From: Archivesica marissinica | Lineage: Eukaryota > Mollusca > Bivalvia > Venerida > Vesicomyidae | Length of the DNA: 64,000 bases | Reading direction: 5' to 3' | Assembly: GCA_014843695.1 (NCBI GenBank) | Contig: CM026401.1 | Location: forward strand, 25,667,376-25,731,375 | Shown: piece after piece, positions 39,310-51,700 of the stretch | Layout: the number at the start of each line of letters is the position of its first letter | Position numbering within the stretch: the stretch's first letter is position 1 | The notes under the pieces: model-generated | What the model saw: only the letters and a program-made list of their open reading frames with translations | The model's database searches: none | Told to the model about the DNA's origin: nothing | Program-made: the position numbers and the translations under genes

Positions 39310-39855
39310 GGTAACCATCTGATAAATAATCAATATCAGTATTTAAACAATCATGGTCAATAAAATCAGGTTGGTGCCGGTACGGCTATTCCAATCGCCA
39401 ACGAGATACATAGAACCTAGGTCTTCAAACTCATGAATATCTTGTTGAATTATATCAACAGTAGCAATATTATAAGGTGGTGAATTTTCACACCAAATAT
39501 AAGTGCCACAAATAAACACATCATTATCAAAATGGAAAAAGTTATGGTCTAGTTTAAGCCAAATAATAGTATCATGGTGGTTTCTAATAAGTTCGATGCC
39601 TGGCTGCAGATGCTCTTTATAGCATAAAACCATACCACCACTACATCGTCTGGCATTGCGGTTCTGAAAACGTCTATAGAAATTATGTGAACAATATCCA
39701 ACAAGGTCAATATCATTATCTTTATTAGTCCAAGTTTCATATAAGAATATGATGTCATGATGTGTTATCACATTAAGAAACTCAGGTGAATGTTTCTTAT
39801 TGCTAAAGTGAATTTTGCCACTATGTTCCTCTGTCTGCCCCCATTCACATGCAAT
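39310..39855 (-). pseudogene. LINE endonuclease, N-terminal part
   Basis: Open from about 39855 without an obvious start Met. HDIIFLYETWTNK contains the metal-binding Glu, and YLVGDWNSRTG is the family's GDxN motif. This enzyme nicks target DNA for target-primed reverse transcription. The frame shifts near 39365. No upstream coding segment is visible, so the element is 5'-truncated at or just beyond this point. Confidence 0.8.
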
Positions 39856-39965
39856 TCTATTCAGTGTTCATTGAAACATGTCTAATTAACTCTGTAACCG
39901 TATTCATTGAAATCAATCAGTTATTAACATGTACTAAAAGTGTTTGTAAATTATAGTTTCACCAC

Positions 39966-40152
39966 TATTTAAAGGGCCAGCCATTTCTGACATATGAGAT
40001 ACCTCTTTTTTATGAACATCAGTACTTCTCGAATCCTATGCTTGTATACCAGGTAATCGGTAACCATTATTTAACTAGCTGGCGGCTCACCAACCGGCCA
40101 TATCAGAACGAACCCATAGGCGGATACCTTAACCACTAGGCCATGGAGACGG
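39966..40152 (-). mobile_element. tRNA-derived SINE, copy 2, head partly deleted (minus strand)
   Basis: Shares with copy 1 (9755-9960) the blocks agggccagccatttctga, tatgaacatcagtacttc, taaccattatttaactagct and ccatatcagaac, plus the terminal ccatggagacgg. Against copy 1 it lacks about 34 bp of the tRNA head, removing the B box and half of the anticodon arm, and it has about 12 extra bases (ttgtataccagg). Loss of the B box means no Pol III promoter, so this copy is dead. It sits directly behind the truncated LINE, and its head faces array III. Confidence 0.8.
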
Positions 40153-40236
40153 TTCTATGTATGTACTATGTATGAATTATTTACTAATTTTATTTGTTAA
40201 TTAATTGTTCGTCTATATCATGCATATAGTGTACAC
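40153..40236. other. AT-rich spacer
   Basis: Short AT-rich unique sequence between SINE copy 2 and the 44-bp triplicate. I see nothing else in it. Confidence 0.6.
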
Positions 40237-40380
40237 AAACTACATATCTATAATTGATCAATTGTCTGAAAACAGTTTTAAAACTACATATCTATAATTG
40301 ATCAATTGTCTGAAAACAGTGTTAAAACTACATATCTATAATCGATCAATTATCTGTGCTAAACAGTGCTAAAACAAACT
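40237..40380. repeat. 44-bp repeat, three copies, with TTGATCAA palindromes
   Basis: aaactacatatctataattg starts at 40237, 40281 and 40325. The first two copies are almost identical. The third is diverged and extended (aatcgatcaattatctgtgc). Copies 1 and 2 hold the 10-bp palindrome attgatcaat. The repeat lies 60 bp from the start of array III but is unrelated to it in sequence. Confidence 0.9.
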
Positions 40381-40440
40381 GCAGATTCAGAAGTAATTGT
40401 AACAACGTCACCTATGAGTTTTTATTTCCGTAATAATAGA

Positions 40441-41340
40441 TCTACGTGTACAATACCATCACATCTACGTGTACAATACCATCACATCTACGTGTAAAAT
40501 ACCATCACATCTACGTGTACAATACCATAACATCTACGTGTACAATACCATCACATCTACGTGTACAATACCATCACATCTACGTGTACAATACCATCAC
40601 ATCTACGTGTACAATACCATCACATCTACTCTGTGTACAATACCATCACATCTACATGTACAATACCATCACATCTACTCTGTGTACAATACCATCACAT
40701 CTACTCTGTGTACAATACCATCACATCTACGTGTACAATACCATCACATCTACTCTGTGTACAATGCAATCACATCTACGTGTACAATACCATCACATCT
40801 ACGTGTACAATACCATCACATCTACTCTGTGTACAATACCATCACATCTACGTGTACAATACCATCACATCTACGTGTACAATACCATCACATCTACTCT
40901 GTGTACAATACAATCACATCTACGTGGACAATACCATCACATCTACTCTGTGTACAATACCATCACATCTACTCTGTGTACAATACCATCACATCTACGT
41001 GTACAATACCATCACATCTACGTGTACAATACCATCACATCTACTCTGTGTACAATACCATCACATCTACTCTGTGTACAATACCATCACATCTACGTGT
41101 ACAATACCATCACATCTACTCTGTGTACAATACAATCACATCTACGTGTACAATACCATCACATCTACGTGTACAATACCATCACATCTACTCTGTGTAC
41201 AATACCATCACATCTACGTGTACAATACCATCACATCTACGTGTACAATACCATCACATCTACTCTGTGTACAATACCATCACATCTACGTGTACAATAC
41301 CATCACATCTACTCTGTGTACAATACCATCACATCTACTC
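40441..41340. repeat. Array III zone A: mixed 23-bp and 26-bp units
   Basis: The left edge alternates 23-bp acgtgtacaatacc units with 26-bp actctgtgtacaatacc units in irregular order, all with accatcacatct. Units are very uniform here. Pure 23-bp units dominate only the first 200 bp. Confidence 0.9.
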
Positions 41341-41689
41341 TGTGTACAATACCATTACATCTACTCTGTGTACAATACCAACAAATCTACTCTGTGTACA
41401 ATACTATTACATCTACTCTGTGTACAATACCATTAAACCTAATCTGTGCACAATACCATCATATATACTCTGTGTACAATACCATCACATCTACTCTGTG
41501 TACAATACCATCACATCTACTCTGTGTAAAATACCATCACATCTACTCTGTGCAAAATACCATCACATATATTCTGTGCACAATACCATTACATTTACTC
41601 TGTGTACAATACCAACACATCTACTCTGTGTACAATACCATCACATCTACTATGTGTACAATACCAACACATCTACTCTGTGTACAATA

Positions 41690-43790
41690 CCATCACATCC
41701 AATATGTGCAAAATACCATCACATCTATTCTGTGCACAATACCATCACATCCAATATGTGCAAAATACCATCACATCTATTCTGTGTACAATACCATCAC
41801 ATCCAATATGTGCACAATACCAACACATCCAATATGTGCACAATACCATCACATCCAATATGTGCACAATAGCAACACATCCAATATGTGTACAATACCA
41901 TCACATCTATTCTGTGCACAATACCATCAAATCTATTCTGTGCACGATACCATCACATTCAATATGTGCACAATACCAACACATCCAAAATGTGCACAAT
42001 ACCAACACATCCAATATGTGCACACTACCATCACATCCAATATGTGCACAATACCAACACATCCAATGTGTGCACAATACCATTACATCCAATATGTGCA
42101 CAATACCAACACATCCAATATGTGCACAATACCATCACATCCAATATGTGCACAATACCAACACATCCAATATGTGCACAATACCAATACATCCAATATG
42201 TGCACAATACCATCACATCCAATATGTACACAATACCATTACATCCAATATGTGCACAATACCATCACATCCAATATGTGCACAATACCAACACAGCCAA
42301 TATGTGCACAATACCATCACATCCAATATGCGCACAATACCAACACATATATTCTGTGCACAATACCAACACATATATTCTGTGCACAATACAATCACAT
42401 CCAATATGTGCAAAATACCAACACATATACTCTGTGCACAATACCATCACATCCAATATGTGCACAATACCAACACATATATTCTGTGCACAATACAATC
42501 ACATCCAATATGTGCACAATACCAACACATCCAATATGTGCACAATACCAACAAATCTATTCTGTGCACAATACCATCACATCCAATATGTGCACACTAC
42601 CAACACATCCAATATGTGCACAATACCATCACATCCAATATGTGCTCAATACCAACACATCCAATATGGGCACAATACCAACACATCCAATATGTGCACA
42701 ATACCATCACATCCAATATGTGCACACTACCAAAACATCCAATATGTGCTCAATACCAACACATCCAATATGTGCACAATACCAACACATCCAATATGTG
42801 CACAATACCATCACATCCAATATGTGCACACTACCAACACATCCAATATGTGCACAATACCAATACATCTATTCTGTGCACAGTACCTTCACATCCAATA
42901 TGTGCACACTACCAACACATATATTCTGTGCACAATACCATCACATCCAATATGTGCACAATAACAACACATCCAATATGTGCACAATAGCAACACATCT
43001 ATTCTGTGCACAATACAATCACATCCAATATGTGCACAATACCAACACATCCAATATGTGCACAATACCAACACATCCAATATGGGCACAATACCATCAC
43101 ATCCAATATGTGCACAATACCAACACATCCAATATGTGCACAATACCATCACATCTAATATGTGTACAATACCATTATATCTACTATGTGTACAATACCA
43201 TTACATATAATATGTGCACAATACCATTACATCTAATATGTGCGCAATACCATAACATCTACTCTGTGTACAATACCATTACATCTAATATGTGCACAAT
43301 ACCATTAAATATAATATGTGCACAATACCATCACATCCAATATGTGCACAATACCATCGCATCCAATATGTGCACACATCCAATATGTGTACAATACCAT
43401 CACGTCCAATATGTGCACAATACCAACACAGCCAATATGTGCACAATACCAACACAGCCAATATTTGCACAATACCATCACATCCAATATGCGCACAATA
43501 CCAACACATCCAATATGTGTACAATACCATCACGTCCAATATGTGCAAAATACCAACACATCTAATATATGCACAATACCAACAAATATATTCTGTGCAC
43601 AATACCATCACATCCAATATGTGCATAATACCAACACAAATATTCTGTGCACAATACCATCAAATATATTCTGTGCACAATAGCATCATATCCAATATGT
43701 GCACAATACCAACACGTCCAATATGTGCACAATACCAACACCTCTATTATGTGCACAATACCATCACATCTAATCTGTGCACAATACTAT
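41690..43790. repeat. Array III zone B: ccaatatgtgcacaatacc units
   Basis: A homogeneous zone in which nearly every unit reads catccaatatgtgcacaata, then accaacacat or accatcacat, with occasional tctattctgtgcacaat units. The gtgcac core replaces the gtgtac of the rest of the array. Minus-strand open frames of 60-113 codons here are repeat by-products. Confidence 0.9.
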
Positions 43791-44829
43791 TACATCTAAT
43801 CTGTGTAAAATATCATTACGTATAATATGTGCACAATACCATCACATCTACTCTGTGTACAATACCATTATATCTACTCTGTGTAAAATACCATTACATC
43901 TACTCTGTGTACAATACCATCACATCTAATATGTGTACAATACCATCACATCTACTCTGTGTACAATACCATCACATCTAATATGTGTACAATACCAACA
44001 CATCTACTCTGTGTACAATACCATCACATATACTCTGTGCACAATACTATCACATCTACTCTGTGTACAATACCATCACATCTACTCTGTGTAAAATACT
44101 ATCACATCTACTCTGTGTACAATACCATCACATCTACTCTGTGTACAGTACCATCACATCTTCTCTGTGTACAATACTATCACATCAACTCTGTGTACAA
44201 TACCATCACATCTTCTCTGTGTACAATACTATCACATCTACTCTGTGTACAATACCATTACATCTTCTCTGTGTACAATACCATTACATCTACTCTGTGT
44301 ACAATACCATCACATCTAATCTGTGTACAATAACAACACATATACTCTGTGTACAATACCATTACATATAATCTGTGCACAATACCATTACATATAATAT
44401 GTGTACAATACAATTACATCTACTCTGTGTACAATACCATTACATCTACTCTGTGTACAATACCATTACATCTACTCTGTATACAATACCAACACATCTA
44501 CTCTGTGTAAAAAACCATTACATATAATATGTGCACAATAACATCCTATCTATTCTGTGTACAATACCAACACATCTACTCTGTGTACAATACCATCACA
44601 TCTACTCTGTGTACAATACCATCACATCTACTCTGTGTACAATACCATCACATCTACTCTGTGTACAATACCATTACATATAATATGTGCACAATACCAT
44701 CACATCTAATCTGTGTACAATACCATCACATCTAATCTGTGTACAATACCATTACATATAATCTGTGTACAATACCATTACACTCTGTGTACAATATCAT
44801 CACATCTAATATGTGTACAAAACCATTAC

Positions 44830-47030
44830 ATATAATATGTGCACACTACTATCACATCTAATCTGTGTACAATACCATCACATCTACTCTGTGTACAATA
44901 CCAACACATCTACTCTGTGTACAATACCATTACATATAATATGTGCACAATACCATCACATCTAATCTGTGTACAATACCATTACATCTTCTCTGTGTAC
45001 AAGACCATCACATCTACTATGTGTAAAATACTATCACATCTACTCTGTGTACAATACCATTATATCTACGTGTACAATACCATCACATCCAATATATGCA
45101 CAATACCAACACATATATTCCGTGCACAATACCATCACATCCAATATGTGCACAATACCAACACAAATATTCTGTGCACAATACCATCAAATCTATTCTG
45201 TGCACAATACCATCATATCCAATATGTGCACAATACCAACACGTCCAATATGTGCACAATACCAACACATCTATTCTGTGCACAATACCATCACATCTAA
45301 TCTGTGCACAATACCATTACATCTAATCTTTGTAAAATACCATTACGTATAATATGTGCACAATACCATCACATCTACTCTGTGTACAATACCATTATAT
45401 CTACTCTGTATACAATACCATTACATCTAATCTGTGTACAATACCATCATATCTAATCTGTGTACAATACCATTACATCTACTCTGTGTACAATAAAATT
45501 ACATCTACTCTGTGTACAATACCATCACATCTAATATGTGTACAATACCATCACATCTAATCTGTGTACAATATCATTACATATAATCTGTGTACAATAC
45601 AATTACATCTACTCTGTGTACAATACCATTACATCTACTCTGTGTACAATACCATTACATCTACTCTGTATACAATACCAACACATCTACTCTGTGTACA
45701 AAACCATTACATATAATATGTGCACAATAACATCATATCTAATCTGTGTACAATACCAACACATCTACTCTGTGTACAATACCATCACATCTACTCTGTG
45801 TACAATACCATCACATCTACTCTGTGTACAATACCATTACATATAATATGTGCACAATACCATCAAATCTAATCTGTGTACAATACCATCACATCTAATC
45901 TGTGTACAATACCATTACATATAATCTGTGTACAATACCATTACACACTGTGTACAATATCATCACATCTAATATGTGTACAAAACCATTACATATAATA
46001 TGTGCACACTACTATCACATCTAATCTGTGTATAATACCATCACATCTACTCTGTGTACAATACCAACACATCTACTCTGTGTACAATACCATTACATAT
46101 AATATGTGCACAATACCATCACATCTAATCTGTGTACAATACCATTACATCTTCTCTGTGTACAAGACCATCACATCTACTCATTGTAAAATAGTATCAC
46201 ATCTACTCTGGGTACAATACCATTATATCTACGTGTACAATACCATCACATCCAATATATGCACAATACCAACACATATAGTCTGTGCACAATACCATCA
46301 CATCCAATATGTGCACAATACCAATACAAATATTCTGTGCACAATACCATCAAATCTATTCTGTGAACAATACCATCATATCCAATATGTGCACAATACC
46401 AACACGTCCAATATGTGCACAATACCAACACATCTATTCTGTGCACAATACCATTACATCTAATCTGTGCACAATACCATTACATCTAATCTGTGTAAAA
46501 TACCATTACGTATAATATGTGCACAATACCATCACATCTACTCTGTGTACAATACCATTATATCTACTCTGTATACAATACCATTACATCTAATCTGTGT
46601 ACAATACCATCATATCTAATCTGTGTACAATACCATTACATCTACTCTGTGTACAATACAATTACATCTACTCTGTGTACAATACCATCACATCTAATCT
46701 GTGTACAATACCATTACATCTACTCTGTGTACAATAAAATTACATCTACTCTGTGCACAATACCATTACATCTAATCTGTGCACAATACCATTACATCTA
46801 ATCTGTGTAAAATACCATTACGTATAATATGTGCACAATACCATCACATCTACTCTGTGTACAATACCATTATATCTACTCTGTATACAATACCATTACA
46901 TCTAATCTGTGTACAATACCATCATATCTAATCTGTGTACAATACCATTACATCTACTCTGTGTACAATAAAATTACATCTACACTGTGAACAATACCAT
47001 CACATCTAATATGTGTAAAATACAATCACA
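44830..47030. repeat. 1163-bp tandem higher-order repeat in array III
   Basis: The block containing tgcacactactatcacatc, a 23-bp tatatctacgtgtacaatac unit, and an island of zone-B-type ccaatatgtgcac units occurs at about 44.84-46.00 kb. It recurs 1163 bp later with few differences. Confidence 0.85.
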
Positions 47031-48949
47031 TCTACTCTGTGTACAATAACATCACATCTAATATGTGTACAAAACCACCACATCTACTCTGTGTACAATA
47101 CTATCACATCTACTCTGTGTACAATACCATCACATCTAATATGTGTACAATACCAACACATCTACTCTGTGTACAATACCATCACATCTACTCTGTGTAC
47201 AATACCATCACATCTACTCTGTGTAAAATACTATCACATCTACTCTGTGTACAATACCATCACATCTACTCTGTGTACAATACCATCGCATCTTATCTGT
47301 GTACAATACTATCACATCTACTCTGTGTACTAATACCATTACATCTACTCTGTGTACAATACCATCACATCTAATCTGTGTACAATACCATTACATCTAA
47401 TCTAGGTACAATACCATTACATATAATATGTGCACAATACCATACCATCTACACTGTGTACAATACCAACAAATCTACTATGTGTACAATACCATTACAT
47501 CTACACTGTGTACAATACCAACACATCTACTCTGTGTACAATACCATTACATCTACTCTGTGTACAATACCAACACATCTACTCTGTGTACAATATCATC
47601 ACATCTAATCTGTGTACAATACCATCACATCTAATCTGTGTACAATACCAACACATCTACTCTGTGTACAATACCATTACATATAATATGTTCACAATAC
47701 CATTACATATAATATGTGCACAATACCGTCACATCTAATATGTGTACAATAGCAACACATCTACTCTGTGTACAATACCATTACATATAATCTGTACACA
47801 ATACCATTACATCTACTCTGTGTACAATACCATCACATGTAATATGTGTACAATACCATCACATCTAATCTGTGTACAATACCATTACATATAATCTGTG
47901 TACAATACCATTACATCTACTCTGTGTACAATACCATTACATCTACTCTGTGTACAATACCATTACATCTACTCTGTGTACAATACCAACACATCTACTC
48001 TGTGTACAAAACCATTACATATAATATGTGCACAATAACATCATATCTAATCTGTGTACAATACCATCACATCTACTCTGTGTAAAATACGATCACATCT
48101 ACTCTGTATGCAATACCATTACATATAATATGTGCACAATACTATCACATCTAATCTGTGTACAATACCATCACATCTAATCTGTGTACAATACCATTAC
48201 ATATAATCTGTGTACAATACCATTACATCTACTCTGTGTACAATACCATCACATCTAATCTGTGTACAATACCATTACATATAATCTGTGTACAATACCA
48301 TTACATCTACTCTGTGTACAATACCATCACATCTAATATGTGTACAAAACCATTACATATAATATGTGCACAATACTATCACATCTAATCTGTGTACAAT
48401 ACCATCACATCTACTCTGTGTACAATACCAACACATCTACTCTGTGTACAATACCATTACATATAATATGTGCACAATACCATCACATCTAATCTGTGTA
48501 CAATACCATTACATCTTTTCTGTGTACAAGACCATCACATCTACTCTGTGTACAATACCAACACATCTACTCTGTGTACAATTCCATTACATCTACTCTG
48601 TGTACAATACCATCACATCTACTCTGTGTAGAATACCATCACATATACTCTGTGTACAATACTATCACGTCTACTCTGTGTACAATACCATTACATCTAC
48701 TCTGTGTACAATACTATCACATCTACTCTGTGTACAATACCAACACATCTACTCTGTGTACAATTCCATTACATCTACTCTGTGTACAATACCATCACAT
48801 CTACTCTGTGTAGAATACCATCACATCTACTCTGTGTACAATACTATCACGTCTACTCTGTGTACAATACCATTACATCTACTCTGTGTACAATACTATC
48901 ACATCTACTCTGTGTACAATACCATTACATCTACTCTGTGTACAATACC

Positions 48950-51700
48950 ATCACATCTAATCTGTGTACAATACCATTACATCTAATCTAGGTACAATAC
49001 CATTACATATAATATGTGCACAATACCATCACATCTACTCTGTGTACAATACCAACACATCTACTCTGTGTACAATACCATTACATCTACTCTGTGTACA
49101 ATACCAACACATCTACTCTGTGTACAATACCATTACATCTACTCTGTGTACAATACCAACACATATACTCTGTGTACAATACCATCACATCTAATCTGTG
49201 TACAATACCAACACATCTACTATGTGTACAATACCATTACATCAACTATGTGTACAATACCAACACATCTACTCTGTGTACAATACCATTTCATATAATA
49301 TGTGCACAATACCATCACATCTAATCTGTGTACAATACCAACACATCTACTCTGTGTACAATACCATTACATATAATCTGTGTATAATACCATTACATAT
49401 AATATGTGCACAATACCATCACATCTAATCTGTGTACAATACCAACATATCTACTCTGTGTACAATACCATTACATATAATCTGTGCACAATACCATTAC
49501 ATCTACTCTGTGTACAATACCATCACATCTAATATGTGTACAATACCATCACATCTAATCTGTGTACAATACCATTACATATAATCTGTGTACAATACTA
49601 TTACATATACTCTGTGTACAATACCATTACATCTACTCTGTGTACAATACCATTACATCTACTATGTGTACAATACCATTATATCTAGTCTGTGCACAAT
49701 ACCATTACATCTACTCTGTGTACAATACCATTACATCTAATCTGTGTACAATACCATTACATTTACTCTGTGTACAATACCATCACATCTACTCTGTGTA
49801 CAATACCATTACATCTACTCTGTATACAATACCATTACATCTACTCTATGTACAATACCATTACATCTAATATGTGCACAATACCATTACATCTACGTTG
49901 TGTACCATATCATTGCATCTACTCTGTGTACAATACCATTACATCTAATCTGTGTACAATACCATCACATCTAATATGTGCGCAAAACCATCACATCTAA
50001 TCTGTGTACAATACCATTACATATAATCTGTGTACAATACCATTACATCTACTCTGTTTACAATACCATTACATCTACTCTGTGTACAATACCATTACAT
50101 CTACTCTGTGTACAATACCAACACATCTACTCTGTGTACAATACTATCACGTCTACTCTGTGTACAATACCATTACATCTACTCTGTGTACAATACTATC
50201 ACATCTACTCTGTGTACAATACCATTACATCTACTCTGTGTACAATACCATCACATCTAATCTGTGTACAATACAATTACATCTAATCTAGGTACAATAC
50301 CATTACATATAATATGTGCACAATACCATCACATCTACTCTGTGTACAATACCAACACATCTACTCTGTGTACAATAACATTACATCTACTCTGTGTACA
50401 ATACCAACACATCTACTCTGTGTACAATACCATTACATCTACTCTGTGTACAATACCAACACATATACTCTGTGTACAATACCATCACATCTAATCTGTG
50501 TACAATACCAACACATCTACTATGTGTACAATACCATTACATCAACTATGTGTACAATACCAACACATCTACTCTGTGTACAATACCATTTCATATAATA
50601 TGTGCACAATACCATCACATCTAATCTGTGTACAATACCAACACATCTACTCTGTGTACAATACCATTACATATAATCTGTGTATAATACCTACATAAAT
50701 ATGTGCACAATACCATCACATCTAATCTGTGTACAATACCAACATATCTACTCTGTGTACAATACCATTACATATAATCTGTGCACAATACCATTACATC
50801 TACTCTGTGTACAATACCATCACATCTAATATGTGTACAATACCATCACATCTAATCTGTGTACAATACCATTACATATATCTGTGTACAATACCATTAC
50901 ATCTACTCTGTGTACAATACCATTACATCTACTCTGTGTACAATACCATCACATCTAATCTGTGTACAATACCAACACATCTACTCTGTGTAGAATACCA
51001 TCACATCTAATCTGTGTACAATACCATCACATCTACTCTGTGTACAATACCATTGCATATAATATGTGCACAATACTATCACATCTAATCTGTGTACAAT
51101 ACCATCACATCTAATCTGTGTACAATACTATTACATATACTCTTTGTACAATACCATTACATCTACTTTGTGTACAATACCATTACATCTACTCTGTGTA
51201 CAATACCATTATATCTAGTCTGTGCACAATACCATTACATCTACTCTGTGTACAATACCATTACATCTACTCTGTGTCCAATACCATCACATCTAATATG
51301 TGTAGAAAACCATTACATATAATATGTGCACAATACCATCACATCTACTCTGTGTACAATACCAACACATCTACTCTGTGTACAATACCATTACATATAA
51401 TATGTGCACAATACCATCACATCTAATCTGTGTACAATACCAACACATCTACTATGTGTACAATACCATTACATCTACTATGTGTACAATACCAACACAT
51501 CTACTCTGTGTACAATACTATTTCATATAATATGTGCACAATACCATCACATCTAATCTGTGTACAATACCAACATATCTACTCTGTGTACAATACCATT
51601 ACATATAATCTGTGCACAATACCATTACATCTACTCTGTGTACAATACCATCACATCTAATATGTGTACAATACCATCACATCTAATCTGTGTACAATAC
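48950..51700. repeat. 1300-bp tandem higher-order repeat in array III
   Basis: A block starting at the rare ctaatctaggtacaatacc unit (about 48985) reappears at about 50285, exactly 1300 bp or 50 units later, with the same order of accaac, accatt and atcaactatgtg variants. Confidence 0.85.

Larger units (their letters stand above)
36225..39870 (-). mobile_element. Decayed non-LTR retrotransposon (LINE), 5'-truncated, minus strand
   Basis: Read right to left the segments follow the order of an endonuclease/reverse-transcriptase LINE: apurinic-type endonuclease (about 39855-39038), linker (38860-38410), reverse transcriptase (about 38460-37000) and a Cys-rich C-terminal segment (about 36900-36463). 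A 3' tail follows that ends near 36225. At least six lesions break it, with frameshifts near 39365, 38450, 38215, 37950, 36985 and 36665 and stops near 38858 and 36887. No ORF1-like protein lies upstream, so the copy appears 5'-truncated, which is usual for LINE insertions. The clade is uncertain: the endonuclease plus RT layout and the FADD motif fit the jockey/CR1/RTE range. It cannot encode a working product. Confidence 0.85.

Noticed and set aside
40446..43565. 1039-codon open frame with repeating YNTITST, HHIYSV and CTIPSHL motifs
   Set aside because: It is the three-frame reading of a 23/26-bp satellite; equally open shifted frames overlap it. There is no leader, splice context or domain.
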